Source: Candidatus Altimarinota bacterium (GTDB lineage: Bacteria; Patescibacteriota; Gracilibacteria; BD1-5; UBA6164). From it: a stretch of 20,173 nt of DNA. The translations under genes and the position numbers were made by a program. Below the pieces are notes generated by a model that searched no databases, was not told where the DNA came from, and worked only from the letters and a program-made list of their open reading frames with translations. Below, one piece after another: positions 9,228-18,347 of this stretch. Location: NCBI GenBank assembly GCA_027066255.1, contig JAMOOA010000195.1, forward strand, positions 1 to 20,173, given 5' to 3'. The stretch's first letter is position 1. Every line of letters starts with the position of its first letter.

Positions 9228-9422
9228 ATGAAAAAGATATTAATATTCATAATATTCCTTTTATTCTTTATCGTATCTTGTTCTTCTCAGAAAGAACAAG
9301 ATACGATAGAAGAAACAGAAACAAAAACAGAAAACTTGTTAGAGTCTAATATCCCTTCTCTTGAATCTACACAAGCAGGATGAGGATGAGAGGGGTCTAT
9401 ACAAGAAGGCTCAAGAGACTAA
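9228..9422 (+). CDS. Small lipoprotein (64 residues)
   Basis: A short predicted lipoprotein of unknown function: MKK, a strongly hydrophobic core and a lipobox-like FIVSC with Cys18, then a hydrophilic tail rich in Glu, Thr, Lys and Ser. Two TGA codons (9381, 9387) give a Gly-rich QAGGGGEG segment and show that it uses the recoded UGA. It is too short to be caught by a standard-code ORF search. Stop is TAA. It resembles the small lipoproteins that often accompany surface or stress genes, but no family is recognised. It is preceded by a consensus promoter and a very short leader, and followed after 31 nt by the giant surface protein, so the two may share a transcript. A long perfect inverted repeat covers its signal-peptide end. 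Confidence 0.75.
9269..9308. repeat. 17-bp perfect inverted repeat inside the small lipoprotein gene
   Basis: Positions 9269-9285 pair perfectly with 9292-9308 around a 6-nt loop (9286-9291). In mRNA this would be a stable hairpin covering the lipobox Cys codon and the first residues of the mature protein. No T-run follows, so it is not a standard terminator. Confidence 0.85.
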
Positions 9423-9453
9423 CAGACTTTTTATTCACTAATTCTCTTATTTT

Positions 9454-12400
9454 ATGAGAAAATATATATATATATTTATTATATCCTTTTTTATTACGAT
9501 AGCCTTTTCTTGAACTACTTTTGCTGCTACGTGTGACCAAAGTTTTAATGGAGGGTATCTAAGGTATAACAAAGGTTATAAATTTTATGATGTATGGAAC
9601 AACAATAGTTCCCGTCATGTCTATATGAATAACTTTTGGGTAAATTATAAAACATCCTGAGCTTGGAATACAGGGGCATCGTCTTCTTGGGACTATATTA
9701 ATCCTGGCTCAGATTTTGATTGGACATCTACTCTTAAAAATACTAATTTTAGAGTAAATGCAAGATCAAGCATGAGAATATTACAGACAGGAGCAACGAA
9801 TTGGAAGATAAAAAAACATCCAACAAATAGAACAAGATGAAAGAAATCAAGTTATGATTTTGCTCTCAGATATAAAGTAAATTATGACTTTTCAAATAAT
9901 TATCCAAACACTTCAGATGATAAAATTCATACAGAATGTATATATTATAGTGTTACTTGGTGTGGAGACGGTGTAAGAGACCCAGGATATGAAGTATGTG
10001 ATCCAAATGATCCTAATAAAGTAGGTTGGGGAAATGGAGGTTGTACAAATGCATGTCAACCAATTACTGTTAATCCACCAGCAACATGTGATGGACTCAC
10101 TGTTAGCCCAACAACTGGAACAGCTCCTTTTTCTACAACACTCACATGTGCAGGAACAAATGCAAATACATATCAGATTCAATGTGGGAATGGGCAAGTA
10201 ATCAATGCAAGAACAGGAACGTGTACATATGCTACAGGTTCTAGCTATAATGCTCAATGTATTGTAGACGGAAGCATTACTTCAAACGCATGTAAAAAGA
10301 CAGTAAATGTAACTGCTCCTACACCTCTTATACAAATTGATAAAAGAGATGCAAATACAGTAGATATTGATGCAAATATTGGAAATGATACTCAAACAGT
10401 TGCTACAGGAAACCAAGCAGTGTTTAAAATCAGAGTAACAAATATAGGAGGAGAGCCTCTTAAGAATATTACTGTTACTGATTCTATTGCTCCAAATTGT
10501 GCAGGAAGTGTTACACTTCCTGGAACAAAACCAGCATCGTGGTCTAACTTTGCTATTGGAGGTTCAGGAAATCATGCAAATAATACTCTTGAAGAAAATG
10601 AGTATTTTGAATACACATGTACAAAGGCAAATACTACAGCAGCATATACAAATATAGCAGCGACAAGAGGTGTTGGAACAGTAAGCAATACCCCAGTGAC
10701 GGATACTGATGACACAAGAGTCCTTTTAGTTTCTCCTTCTATTCAAGTAGTAAAAATAGATGCAAATACTCTTGATCAAGACGGATCAATAGGAGACGAC
10801 TCTCAAACACTCAATGTAGGAGATAAAGCAGTATTTAAAATCAGAGTTACTAATGATGGAACAGAAGACTTGAAAGACATAGTTCTGACAGATGCTATTG
10901 GACCAAACTGTGCTGGAAGTGTCACTCTTCCGAGTACAAAACCTGCTACATTCCTCACGTTTGTAACAGCTGGTTCAGGAGATCATACAGATGCATTTTT
11001 GCAACCAGGAGAATTCTTTGAATATACCTGTGAAAAAGCAAATACAACAGTAAATTATACAAATACAATAGCTGTAACAGCGAAGGGAAAAGACAGCAAT
11101 ACCTCTGTAGACGATAATGATCCTACAGATGTAGTAGTAGCTATTGCAAATTATGACCTCGCGCTTAAGAAAGTTATCTCAACTACTACTCCAGGACCAT
11201 TTAACATAGGAGATACGGTTACGTTTGATATCATCGTTACGAATCAAGGAGGAATAAACGCAAATAATATAGAAATTACAGATTATATTCCAACAGGATT
11301 GACTCTGAGTGATGCAAATTGGACGCAATCAGGGAACAAGGCTACAAGAACAATTGCTAGCCTCTTAGAAACAACATCAACAACCCTTCCTATTACCTTT
11401 ACTATCAACTCGCAAGCTCAACCAGGAAATCTTACCAACTACGCAGAAATCTCTGCTGACGATGGAAATGATTGTGATAGTACTCCAGATAATGACAATA
11501 CCAATGATGGAACACCAGTAAACGATGATATAGGAACAGGGTGTGAACCAAATGGAGATGAAGACGATCATGATCCAGAAGTTATTACTATTACTGGGCC
11601 ATCAATCAAGGTAGATAAACTGGATGCAAATACTCTTGATCAAGACGGATCAATAGGAGACGACTCTCAAACACTCAATGTAGGAGATAAGGCAGTATTT
11701 AAAATCAGAGTTACTAATGATGGAACAGAAGACTTGAAAGACATAGTTCTGACAGATGCTATAGGGCCAAATTGTGCTGGAAGTGTTACTCTTCCGAGTA
11801 CAAAACCTGCTACATTCCTCACGTTTGTAACAGCTGGTTCAGGAGATCATACAGACGTATTTCTACAACCAGGAGAATTCTTTGAATATACTTGTGAAAA
11901 AGTAAATACGACAGCGAATTATACAAATGTCGTTGCAGTAGCAGCGAAAGGAAAAGACACAAATACAGATGTAAATGATAACAATGATACACGTGTGCTT
12001 GTTGCTGGACCATCTTGTACCAATCTTACAGCCTCTCCATCTACTGGAGTAAACTCTCTGAGTTCTACGGTTGTCTGTACAGGGGAAGATGTTACAACTT
12101 TTAAAATAGATTGTGGGAATGGTGCAACATTCTCTTGAGCAGGAACAAATAATGGAACAGAAACATTTACAAAAACATGTAACTATACTACGATTGGAAG
12201 TTTTACTCCAGTATGTACGATAGACGGAACGATTACAAATAATAGCTGTCAGAAGACAGTAACAGTGACACCTCCTTCATCCTCCTCTAGTTCATCTTCA
12301 GGATGATCATCAGCAAGATGTAATAGTATAGAAAAAATTGGAGATACAGTCACTTGTAATGGGAATAGAAGTACAAGAAACTTTAGACTTGATTGTGGAA

Positions 12401-13950
12401 ACGGAACAGCTCTTCAAATAAAACCAGCAGAAGTAGTTGTTGATGCTACGGGGAGAAGAACAAAAGCTGTGTTTACTTGTGACTATGCAACTAGTCCAAA
12501 AACAAATACTGCAAAATGTGAAGTAACCAAAGGTTCAGGAACAAATTCTTCGAACTGGACTTCTAGACTTGCTTGTGAGTTAGGAGACACTCCAACAACA
12601 TGTGGAGATGGAGTAATACAGAGACCAAATGATTCTGGACAAAATGAACAATGTGAGAGAGTTGTGAATACTGATGGATCTCTTGGAGACTTTCCAGCTA
12701 ACTGTACAAATACTTGTAAATTTACTGGAGGTAGTTCAAGCTCATCATCATCGTCCTCATCTTCAAGTGGTAGCCCGGTAGCCTCTAAAGGTAATATTAT
12801 TACTATTCCAAATCATGGAAATATCATTTTTGGACCAGTAGGAAATACTATTGTAGGACATGGGAAAAACCCTTTTGTAGTAAATGGAGAAAAACCATTT
12901 ATATATAATGAGTCTGATTATGATCTATACTTTGATGAGCTTTGCGTGAGCCGTACAAGCGGATCATCACTCAGTGGTATAGAAACGCAATGTAAGACAC
13001 TTAACGATATACTTTATCCATACGAGAAGGTTACGTTTGATCCATTCCCAGTATACTCTGGAAACAAAGATGTAATCCCATCAGGACAAAGTTATGGTTC
13101 AAATGTACTTACTACAACGATAAAAACAGACGGAGAGCTTTATACATGGGCATATTTCTCAGCAGATCTCGGAGTCAGAGTCTCAAAACCAAGTGTTGCA
13201 ACGACAGGAGGGGGGACAAGTTATGTGAAAAATACTTCAAAAATTGCTGATATAACAGAGGTCGCTATCACTGATAAGGATAAAAATAAAAACTTCGTAG
13301 GAACTTCGGTTGGTTCAGGAAACCTCTCAAGTTACTCGAGCAGTGTTACTGATAATGACTCTGTAGAAGAAGTAGTTGATGCTGCTGAGATAAGCGAATC
13401 GGTAGAAGTTGTAGAAACTACAGATGTTTCGTACGCTACGGTCACAAGTCTCACAAGTAGTGAAATCAAAAATTTTAACGGTCTTGCAAATGTTTATATC
13501 CTGAATGGAGCAGACTTAGAAATAAACTCTATTCCTTCAAGTTTCTCGTGACCAAGGACGTATATTATCCAAGATGCCAATCTTATAATAAATGGAAATC
13601 TTGATTACTCAGACAATATAGCCTTTGTAGTTAAGGGAGGAAATATCAAGATTAATGAAAATGTTACGAGTCTTTCAGGAACATACGTTACTATACTTAA
13701 GTGAACAGATGGTGGTCATATAGAAGGAATCTGAGGAAATACTGATAATGTATTAACTGTAAGAGGATCACTCTATGGTAATATCTCAAATCTTGTAGAT
13801 AAGAGAGTCTATGTATCAAACGATACTACTACTGGACAGATTAATGTCGGAACGATAGTAAGTTTTGGATCACAAATATTTAAAAAACCGGCTCCTCTTG
13901 TAGGACAGTTTATATCAGAGTATCTTACTTCTGATAAGGTGGCTCAATAA
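9454..13950 (+). CDS. Giant secreted surface protein with DUF11-like, PKD-like and CGDG modules
   Basis: A 1498-residue predicted secreted protein. Signal peptide: MRKYIYIF, a hydrophobic core, and a likely cut near TTFA-A (residue ~25). A Cys-rich CGDG module (about residue 170; DUF4215-like pattern CGDG...E.CD...C...C) recurs near 1050. PKD-like units with CGNG motifs lie at about 212-290, 855-935 and 958-1030. Four DUF11-like repeats (about 291, 428, 566, 716 onward) show phrases such as GDKAVFKIRVTN and DLALKKV. Two poly-Ser linkers occur near residues 946 and 1095. The C-terminal ~170 residues look like repetitive beta structure. There is no LPxTG or C-terminal membrane helix, so the anchor is unknown. 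Eight TGA codons (9511, 9658, 9838, 12136, 12304, 13549, 13702, 13732) read as Gly; one is in the signal peptide. A role in adhesion or cell contact is inferred. Stop is TAA, followed by a terminator. Confidence 0.88.
10759..11064 (+). repeat. DUF11 repeat unit, copy 1 of a near-identical pair
   Basis: A 306-bp segment in frame inside the giant gene. It matches 11623-11928 with about 14 base differences and three residue changes by hand comparison. A more distant relative starts at 10348. Confidence 0.9.
11623..11928 (+). repeat. DUF11 repeat unit, copy 2 of a near-identical pair
   Basis: Second copy, offset exactly 864 nt (288 codons) from the first. The copies are separated by a different DUF11-type unit, so this is an interspersed in-frame duplication rather than a simple tandem. 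Confidence 0.9.
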
Positions 13951-13968
13951 TTATATAGTTCAATGTTT

Positions 13969-14008
13969 AAAAAGAGAGAGAAGGGATCTACACCTTCCCT
14001 CTCTTTTT
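13969..14008. terminator. Bidirectional terminator between convergent genes
   Basis: A 16-bp stem with one mismatch (13969-13984 with 13993-14008), an 8-nt loop, a T-run at 14004-14008 on the + strand and an A-run on the left arm that gives a T-run for the - strand. It lies between the giant gene (+) and the acylphosphatase-like gene (-) and can serve both. Confidence 0.88.
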
Positions 14009-14026
14009 AATGGCTCTGTGTAATAG

Positions 14027-14350
14027 CTACAACTTTTTACTAAGAGTATATCTACTCTCGATGTTTACTTTGAGTTTTGAGAGAATGGGATTAGGAATTT
14101 TTTCTCGTATGAGTTTGATAGATATATCAGGAGCAAGAGTATGGAGATATTTTTCTATTTCTGAAGAATTTTCTTTATGGGGAATAGAAAAACGGACAAT
14201 TCCAGTTATATCTTCTGCATTTTCAACAAGAACATTTCGTTTATTCTTAAGGCAAAACTTGCGTATTCTCCCTCGGAACATTACACCATTTATAGATGTT
14301 TTAGTTGTGTGTATTTCGTAGATGTCCCACAGGATTATTTTTTGAAACAT
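14027..14350 (-). CDS. Acylphosphatase-like protein
   Basis: A 107-residue protein resembling acylphosphatases, small enzymes that hydrolyse acyl phosphates such as carbamoyl- or 1,3-bisphosphoglycerate. The segment INGVMFRGRIRKF (residues 20-32) matches the family's VQGVxFR signature, giving the phosphate-binding Arg26. NVLVENAED (39-47) corresponds to the GxVxNxxDG strand, giving the catalytic Asn44. Residues 48-75 (TGIVRFSI, then a helix SSEIEKYLHTL) fit the rest of the fold. An upstream in-frame ATG (14404) would overlap the preceding gene by more than 50 nt. I chose the ATG at 14350, one base after that gene's TAG. The spacing suggests translational coupling. There is no TGA codon, and the stop is TAG. 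The match is by motif only, so the activity is not certain. Confidence 0.62.
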   Translation of the reverse strand: MFQKIILWDIYEIHTTKTSINGVMFRGRIRKFCLKNKRNVLVENAEDITGIVRFSIPHKENSSEIEKYLHTLAPDISIKLIREKIPNPILSKLKVNIESRYTLSKKL

Positions 14351-14351
14351 G

Positions 14352-15401
14352 CTACCATACTTTAGGAATAAACTTCCATTGCACTTGTTTTTTGTAAGCG
14401 ACATAATCAGGGTCAGCTGAAAGATGTATTTCTTCAGTCATGGCTCTCATATAGTAAATAGTAGCCCAACCAAATACTCAGAGACTCCACCAAAGCACTC
14501 AGTAGAGGATGTTGGTTCCGGTATTTGAAAGAGCGATAATCATCATAGGGAGTGCTCCTATTATCCAGGCTGTATTCTTGCAGATATAGGCTGGATGACG
14601 TACATATTTGTATGGTCATTTACTGACGATTCATCTATTGGTGAGATTACTTGCCTTGAATCAGAGAGAGAGAGAGGCCCAGGAATATATTCACATGAGC
14701 ACCAGTATGCAGACATTCATGATTATGTGAATATAGATATTTTCAAATGTTGGAAAATCACTAGAATACCAACCTATAAGGTTACTGAGTTGACTATTGA
14801 AGGGAGGGTAACATATAAGGGCGACTCCCCAACCAAGAATAGTAGGTTCGACGCTTCTGATGGTATTTTTGAGAAAAGGAGCCTCAAAGAGATACCCCAT
14901 AGTGAAGAAAAATACATCTGTAAAAAGTATCAAAGAAAATGCCATCCAGAAAAAATTTTGATTAAAAAAGAGGAGAAAATCAGTTGAGATAAGTGCTGTA
15001 TTTTGAAGTGTAAAATATATATTATTGGTCATTGTGAATATATGTTCTGAGAGCCACATAATCATCAAAGGAGCAAAGAATATCTTTACAATCCAAGCAA
15101 GAAATGCTGTTTGCTCTTCTTTTGAGTATCAGATATCTCAAGTAGCTGCTCGAAGGAGATAGTTTATTAAAATTCTTCCTTTACTTTTCTTTTTATACAT
15201 TATGTAAAAAGGCATGAGTAACACTGCATACATAATTATTATTATAATAAAAATTGATGGAATATTTGTTTGGAAGTTTATAATTTCAGATGAGAGTGTT
15301 CCACTAAAAAAATCTAGATAATAACTATTGGAAGTATAGAAGACATATCCAAATCAGATAAAAAACATAGTACCAAGATAATTTTTGAGAAAGTTGAGCA
15401 T
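14352..15401 (-). CDS. Membrane methyltransferase, ICMT/PEMT-like
   Basis: A 349-residue integral membrane protein resembling the isoprenylcysteine carboxyl methyltransferase / phospholipid methyltransferase group. Several hydrophobic helices precede the C-terminal catalytic region. That region has GPYKYVRHPAY (residues ~263-273) and TEEIHLSADPDYVAYKK (~322-338), the two SAM-linked signatures. Nine TGA codons (lowest coordinates 15354, 15138, 15129, 14691, 14661, 14631, 14616, 14499, 14478) read as Gly. The one at 14616 gives the Gly of the conserved GPY. Without recoding, only fragments would be seen. Stop is TAG, and a one-base gap leads into the acylphosphatase-like gene. The substrate (a lipid, a protein C-terminus or other) cannot be told. 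The N-terminal ~110 residues are less typical of the family. ATG at 15401 is preferred; a TTG lies three codons upstream. Confidence 0.8.
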
Positions 15402-15459
15402 ATATGACAATTAAGGTTATATTTTAAGTATATTTTAGAAAAAATAGACATAAAGTAAA

Positions 15460-15491
15460 TTGAATTGTCTTATATTTGTATATACTACAAT
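15460..15491 (+). promoter_or_regulatory. Possible promoter region for trpS
   Basis: TTGAAT (15460-15465) with TATACT (15481-15486, 15-nt spacer) or TACAAT (15486-15491, 20-nt spacer). The spacing is off the optimum for both, so only the presence of promoter-like AT-rich DNA between two divergent genes can be claimed. Confidence 0.3.
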
Positions 15492-15518
15492 AAATATATC
15501 TACTAAAAAATAGTAAAA

Positions 15519-16484
15519 ATGAGGATTCTTACAGGAGTAAAGCCAACAGGAAATGGCATGCATCTAGGGAACTATCTTGGTATGTATAAACCATTTATGG
15601 AAGTAGCAAAATGAAAAGAGGCATTTTTATTTCTTCCTGATTTTCATTCACTCACATCTGTTCATGACCCAGAAATTATGAATAGAAATAAAAAAAGACT
15701 TGCAGCAGAACTCTTTGCGCTTATGCCAGAAGACATAACTGTTACTATATTTGAACAGTCAAAAATGACTCATATCAATGATATGACATGGATACTTTCT
15801 AGTGTTACTCCCTATAGTCTTATGCTTCGTGCTCATAGCTTTAAGGATTCTCAGACAAAAAATAGTGATATCAATATGGCAGTTTTTAATTATCCTATTC
15901 TTATGACAGCTGATATTATCGGATACGATGTAGACATTGTGCCTGTTGGAAAGGATCAAAAACAACATCTTGAGTTTAGTCGTGATATTGCTCAAAATTT
16001 TAACAAGACCTATGGAGTAGATTTTTTCAAGCTTCCAGAACCCTATATCGAAAAAACAGTAGAGCTTATTCCAGGAACCGATGGAAGAAAGATGAGCAAG
16101 AGTTATGATAATTTTATCGGAATATTTGATGATGAGAAAATTCTCAAAAAGAAAATAATGTCTATAGAAACGGGGAGTGAGAGTCTTGAAGAAGCGAAAA
16201 ATCCTGATATTTGCAATGTTTTCAATCTCATTCATTTTTTTGCCTCCTCTCAAAAAGAGCAAGAAATTCGCGCGAAATACCTTGCAGGGAATTATGGTTA
16301 TGGCCACGCGAAGCTAGAACTTCTAGATATTCTTTTGAAGTACTTCACTCCCGCAAGAGAGAAGTATGATATATTTATGAGTAACTATGATGTGATTCAG
16401 GAAAAGCTTAATGAAGGCAATAAAAAGGCGAATGCTCTTCTGACCGAGAAATACCTAAAGATGAAAGAGCTAGTAGGGTTATAA
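15519..16484 (+). CDS. trpS: Tryptophanyl-tRNA synthetase
   Basis: Class I aminoacyl-tRNA synthetase that charges tRNA-Trp. It has 321 residues, close to the usual ~330. The N-terminal GVKPTGNGMHLGNYLG holds the HIGH-type motif, and KMSKS is at residues 191-195 within GRKMSKSYDN. DIVPVGKDQKQHLEFSRDIA in the middle is the strongly conserved substrate-site region. One TGA (15612-15614) gives Gly in AKGKEAFLFLPDFHSLT and is needed to join the start to the rest. UGG is used normally for Trp, so UGA is not a Trp codon here. The start ATG gives the conserved N-terminus. The gene converges on the TPR-like gene, with only five bases between the two stops. Confidence 0.96.
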
Positions 16485-16489
16485 AAAAA

Positions 16490-17650
16490 TTAATAATTCC
16501 CCATCTCATAATCATATCTCCCCCTTTCATAATCATACGCATATATAATTCCATAATCATCATATTGTTGATAATCAGTAGGGAGGAAGTCTATATATCA
16601 TTCTTCAAAAAGAGCTTGAGCGTTCCTAGCCGGTAATCATGTTGGGTGATTTGCTTCAAACTGAGTATTTCACTTTTCTATATAGAGGAGATTGAGCTCA
16701 CGGATTCATTTATTGAGGAAGTTAGTACATTCTCCATCTCCGAGTATCTCTTCTTCTATATCTTTACTAAAAGGAGGGAAGACCTTTTTTCTTGTTTCCT
16801 CTACTGCTTGGATAAGTTTTCAATCAAGCTTAATAGTGTTTTGAGAGAGTCATGTATAGACACGTTGAAGCTCTTGACTCATGATTTTACAAACAGTATC
16901 TTTATTATCTCTATTCTCAGCGAGGTTGAGGAACATGAAGAGTGATTTTTCTCTATCTCCAGACTTTCATTGCATAATTGCAGCAAGGAGCTTTGCTCCT
17001 TGAGGAGAATCATCTTGAGCACTTACGACTTTATAATAAGCAGATGCTTTGAGTGGATTATTGAGGTGAAAAAAATATATATAGGCAAGGTAGTAAGGAG
17101 CTTTGTATCCTTTACAGGGATTTTTGAGAGAAGGATCTGTTGTTATTTCCAGGAGGTTATCCTCTTTTAGTATCTTTTCTATTTTTATAGGGTCACAAAA
17201 ATTTTTAATTCCTTTGAGTCAAAGAGTTTCTCATTGCCTGATATTATTCTCCTGTTGTTCAGTTGGAAGTTTTTCATATCTTGAGTTGTACTCAGGAAGG
17301 AGTAATTGTCCTATAATGTAAGGACTCTCGAAATAGGGGTTAAGGTCTGTAATAAGATCAAGAATAGCAAAGAGGTACTTTTTATATTCAGATCTGAGAG
17401 CATTTGATCAGATATATTGGATAGCCTCTATCCAGTACAGGTCAGCAGCGAGGTTCTTAAATCATAGACTTGAAAACTTCGCTGCTTCTTTTCATGGAAG
17501 AGATTCAGGATGATTTACTCTCTCCGCTTGAAGGGTTTTATGTACTCTGTAATTTTCAGTATTTACATAGAAAAACCATCAAAAACAAAGTACGAGAGAA
17601 ATTCATACTCCTATATTTCTTATAGTAAGGATACTTTTTTTACTGAGCAT
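16490..17650 (-). CDS. Membrane-anchored TPR-like protein
   Basis: A 386-residue protein invisible under the standard code, because 14 TGA codons split it. Read with UGA = Gly it is a single frame from ATG (17650) to TAA (16490). Residues ~10-30 form a membrane anchor (IRNIGVGISLVLCFGWFFYV). The segment LAADLYWIEAIQYIG (~64-78) followed by AILDLITDLNPYFESPY resembles the helical repeat proteins often annotated as TPR proteins, and helical repeats seem to continue to about residue 300. The last ~25 residues are rich in Tyr, Asp and Gly (YDYERGRYDYEMGNY). It probably acts outside the cytoplasmic membrane or as a membrane-tethered scaffold, which is inference. It starts 32 nt after jag, so the two are likely cotranscribed. 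No partner or substrate can be named. Confidence 0.8.
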
Positions 17651-17682
17651 ATTTTTAGTTGAGTTGATTTATAAATGAGGAT

Positions 17683-18171
17683 CTAGATATCATCTCCATC
17701 GATATCTATGGTCATTTTTGAGTCTTTTTTGCAGAGATGAATTCTTCTATCATGGCCTTCTCCTATGCTCTTTGTATAGGCACTTTTAGCTTGTTCAGAA
17801 ACATAGGAGTGAACTTTTTTTCTTTCGTAGGCTGTAAAGAAAGGGAGCTTTATTTCTGTCCCTGAACTTTCTACAAGGTCTATCTTGGTTTGTATATAAG
17901 ATAGAAGCTTTTCGTCTTTTTGCTTCATGTAGTCATTTACTTCTAGATGAATAACAATATGTTCTCCGGAAGTCCTACTAACTAAGAGCTTGAGAATAGA
18001 ACCCATAAAGTCTATATTTTTCCCATGAGGACCAATCAAAATATTGGAGTCTGTACTTTTGATTTTTATAAGGAATATTTTTTCAGCTTCTTGTATGATG
18101 GTGAGTTCAGAATATTCAACCCCAAGCTTGTCAAAAAAGTTAGAAGCAATTTGTTGTATAGAATCTTTCAT
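17683..18171 (-). CDS. jag: KH-R3H RNA-binding protein (Jag/KhpB)
   Basis: A 162-residue RNA-binding protein of the Jag/KhpB (SpoIIIJ-associated) family, linked in other bacteria to cell-division and envelope control and to sRNA or mRNA binding. Residues ~32-62 contain the KH-type loop LIGPHGKNIDFMGSILKLL. Residues ~113-150 form the R3H domain, with RKKVH (Arg, three residues, His) and the closing SIGEGHDRRIHL. The Jag_N domain found at the start of many homologues is absent; the protein begins almost directly with the KH part. There is no TGA codon, and the stop is TAG. In most bacteria it follows yidC; here it is far from yidC, divergent from infB and upstream of the TPR-like gene. Confidence 0.9.
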   Translation of the reverse strand: MKDSIQQIASNFFDKLGVEYSELTIIQEAEKIFLIKIKSTDSNILIGPHGKNIDFMGSILKLLVSRTSGEHIVIHLEVNDYMKQKDEKLLSYIQTKIDLVESSGTEIKLPFFTAYERKKVHSYVSEQAKSAYTKSIGEGHDRRIHLCKKDSKMTIDIDGDDI

Positions 18172-18246
18172 TTTATGCCTAATATTTGTAACGCCTATAG
18201 CCTCAGATTAACGAGTTTTTAGTGTTTTACAAGTTTTTATATTCTT

Positions 18247-18274
18247 TTGACAAAATAGCAAAAAAAACTATATT
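18247..18274 (+). promoter_or_regulatory. Predicted promoter for infB
   Basis: A perfect TTGACA (18247-18252), 16-nt spacer and TATATT (18269-18274, 5 of 6). It lies in the jag-infB divergent gap and predicts a leader of about 65-70 nt. Confidence 0.6.
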
Positions 18275-18289
18275 GTGCTGTGTAAAAAG

Positions 18290-18307
18290 ACCTATTATAG
18301 AATAGGT
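18290..18307 (+). repeat. Hairpin in the predicted infB leader
   Basis: ACCTATT pairs with AATAGGT around a 4-nt loop. With one bulge the stem could extend into the flanking A and T runs. It lies about 10 nt after the predicted transcription start and might stabilise or regulate the leader. Confidence 0.4.
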
Positions 18308-18347
18308 TCTTTCAATTTATTTTCATTATAGTTACAATTTTCCTGAT

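Noticed and set aside
12733..12768. Sequence error or microsatellite artefact in the poly-Ser tract
   Set aside because: The tract uses mixed Ser codons, keeps the frame, and a similar tract occurs near 12280, so it fits a normal surface-protein linker.
14010..14365. + strand reading frames over the acylphosphatase-like gene
   Set aside because: They overlap a - strand gene with motif support and carry no recognisable features.
16646..17321. Several + strand reading frames between trpS and jag
   Set aside because: They are antisense shadows of the TPR-like gene, which is one continuous frame once TGA is read as Gly.
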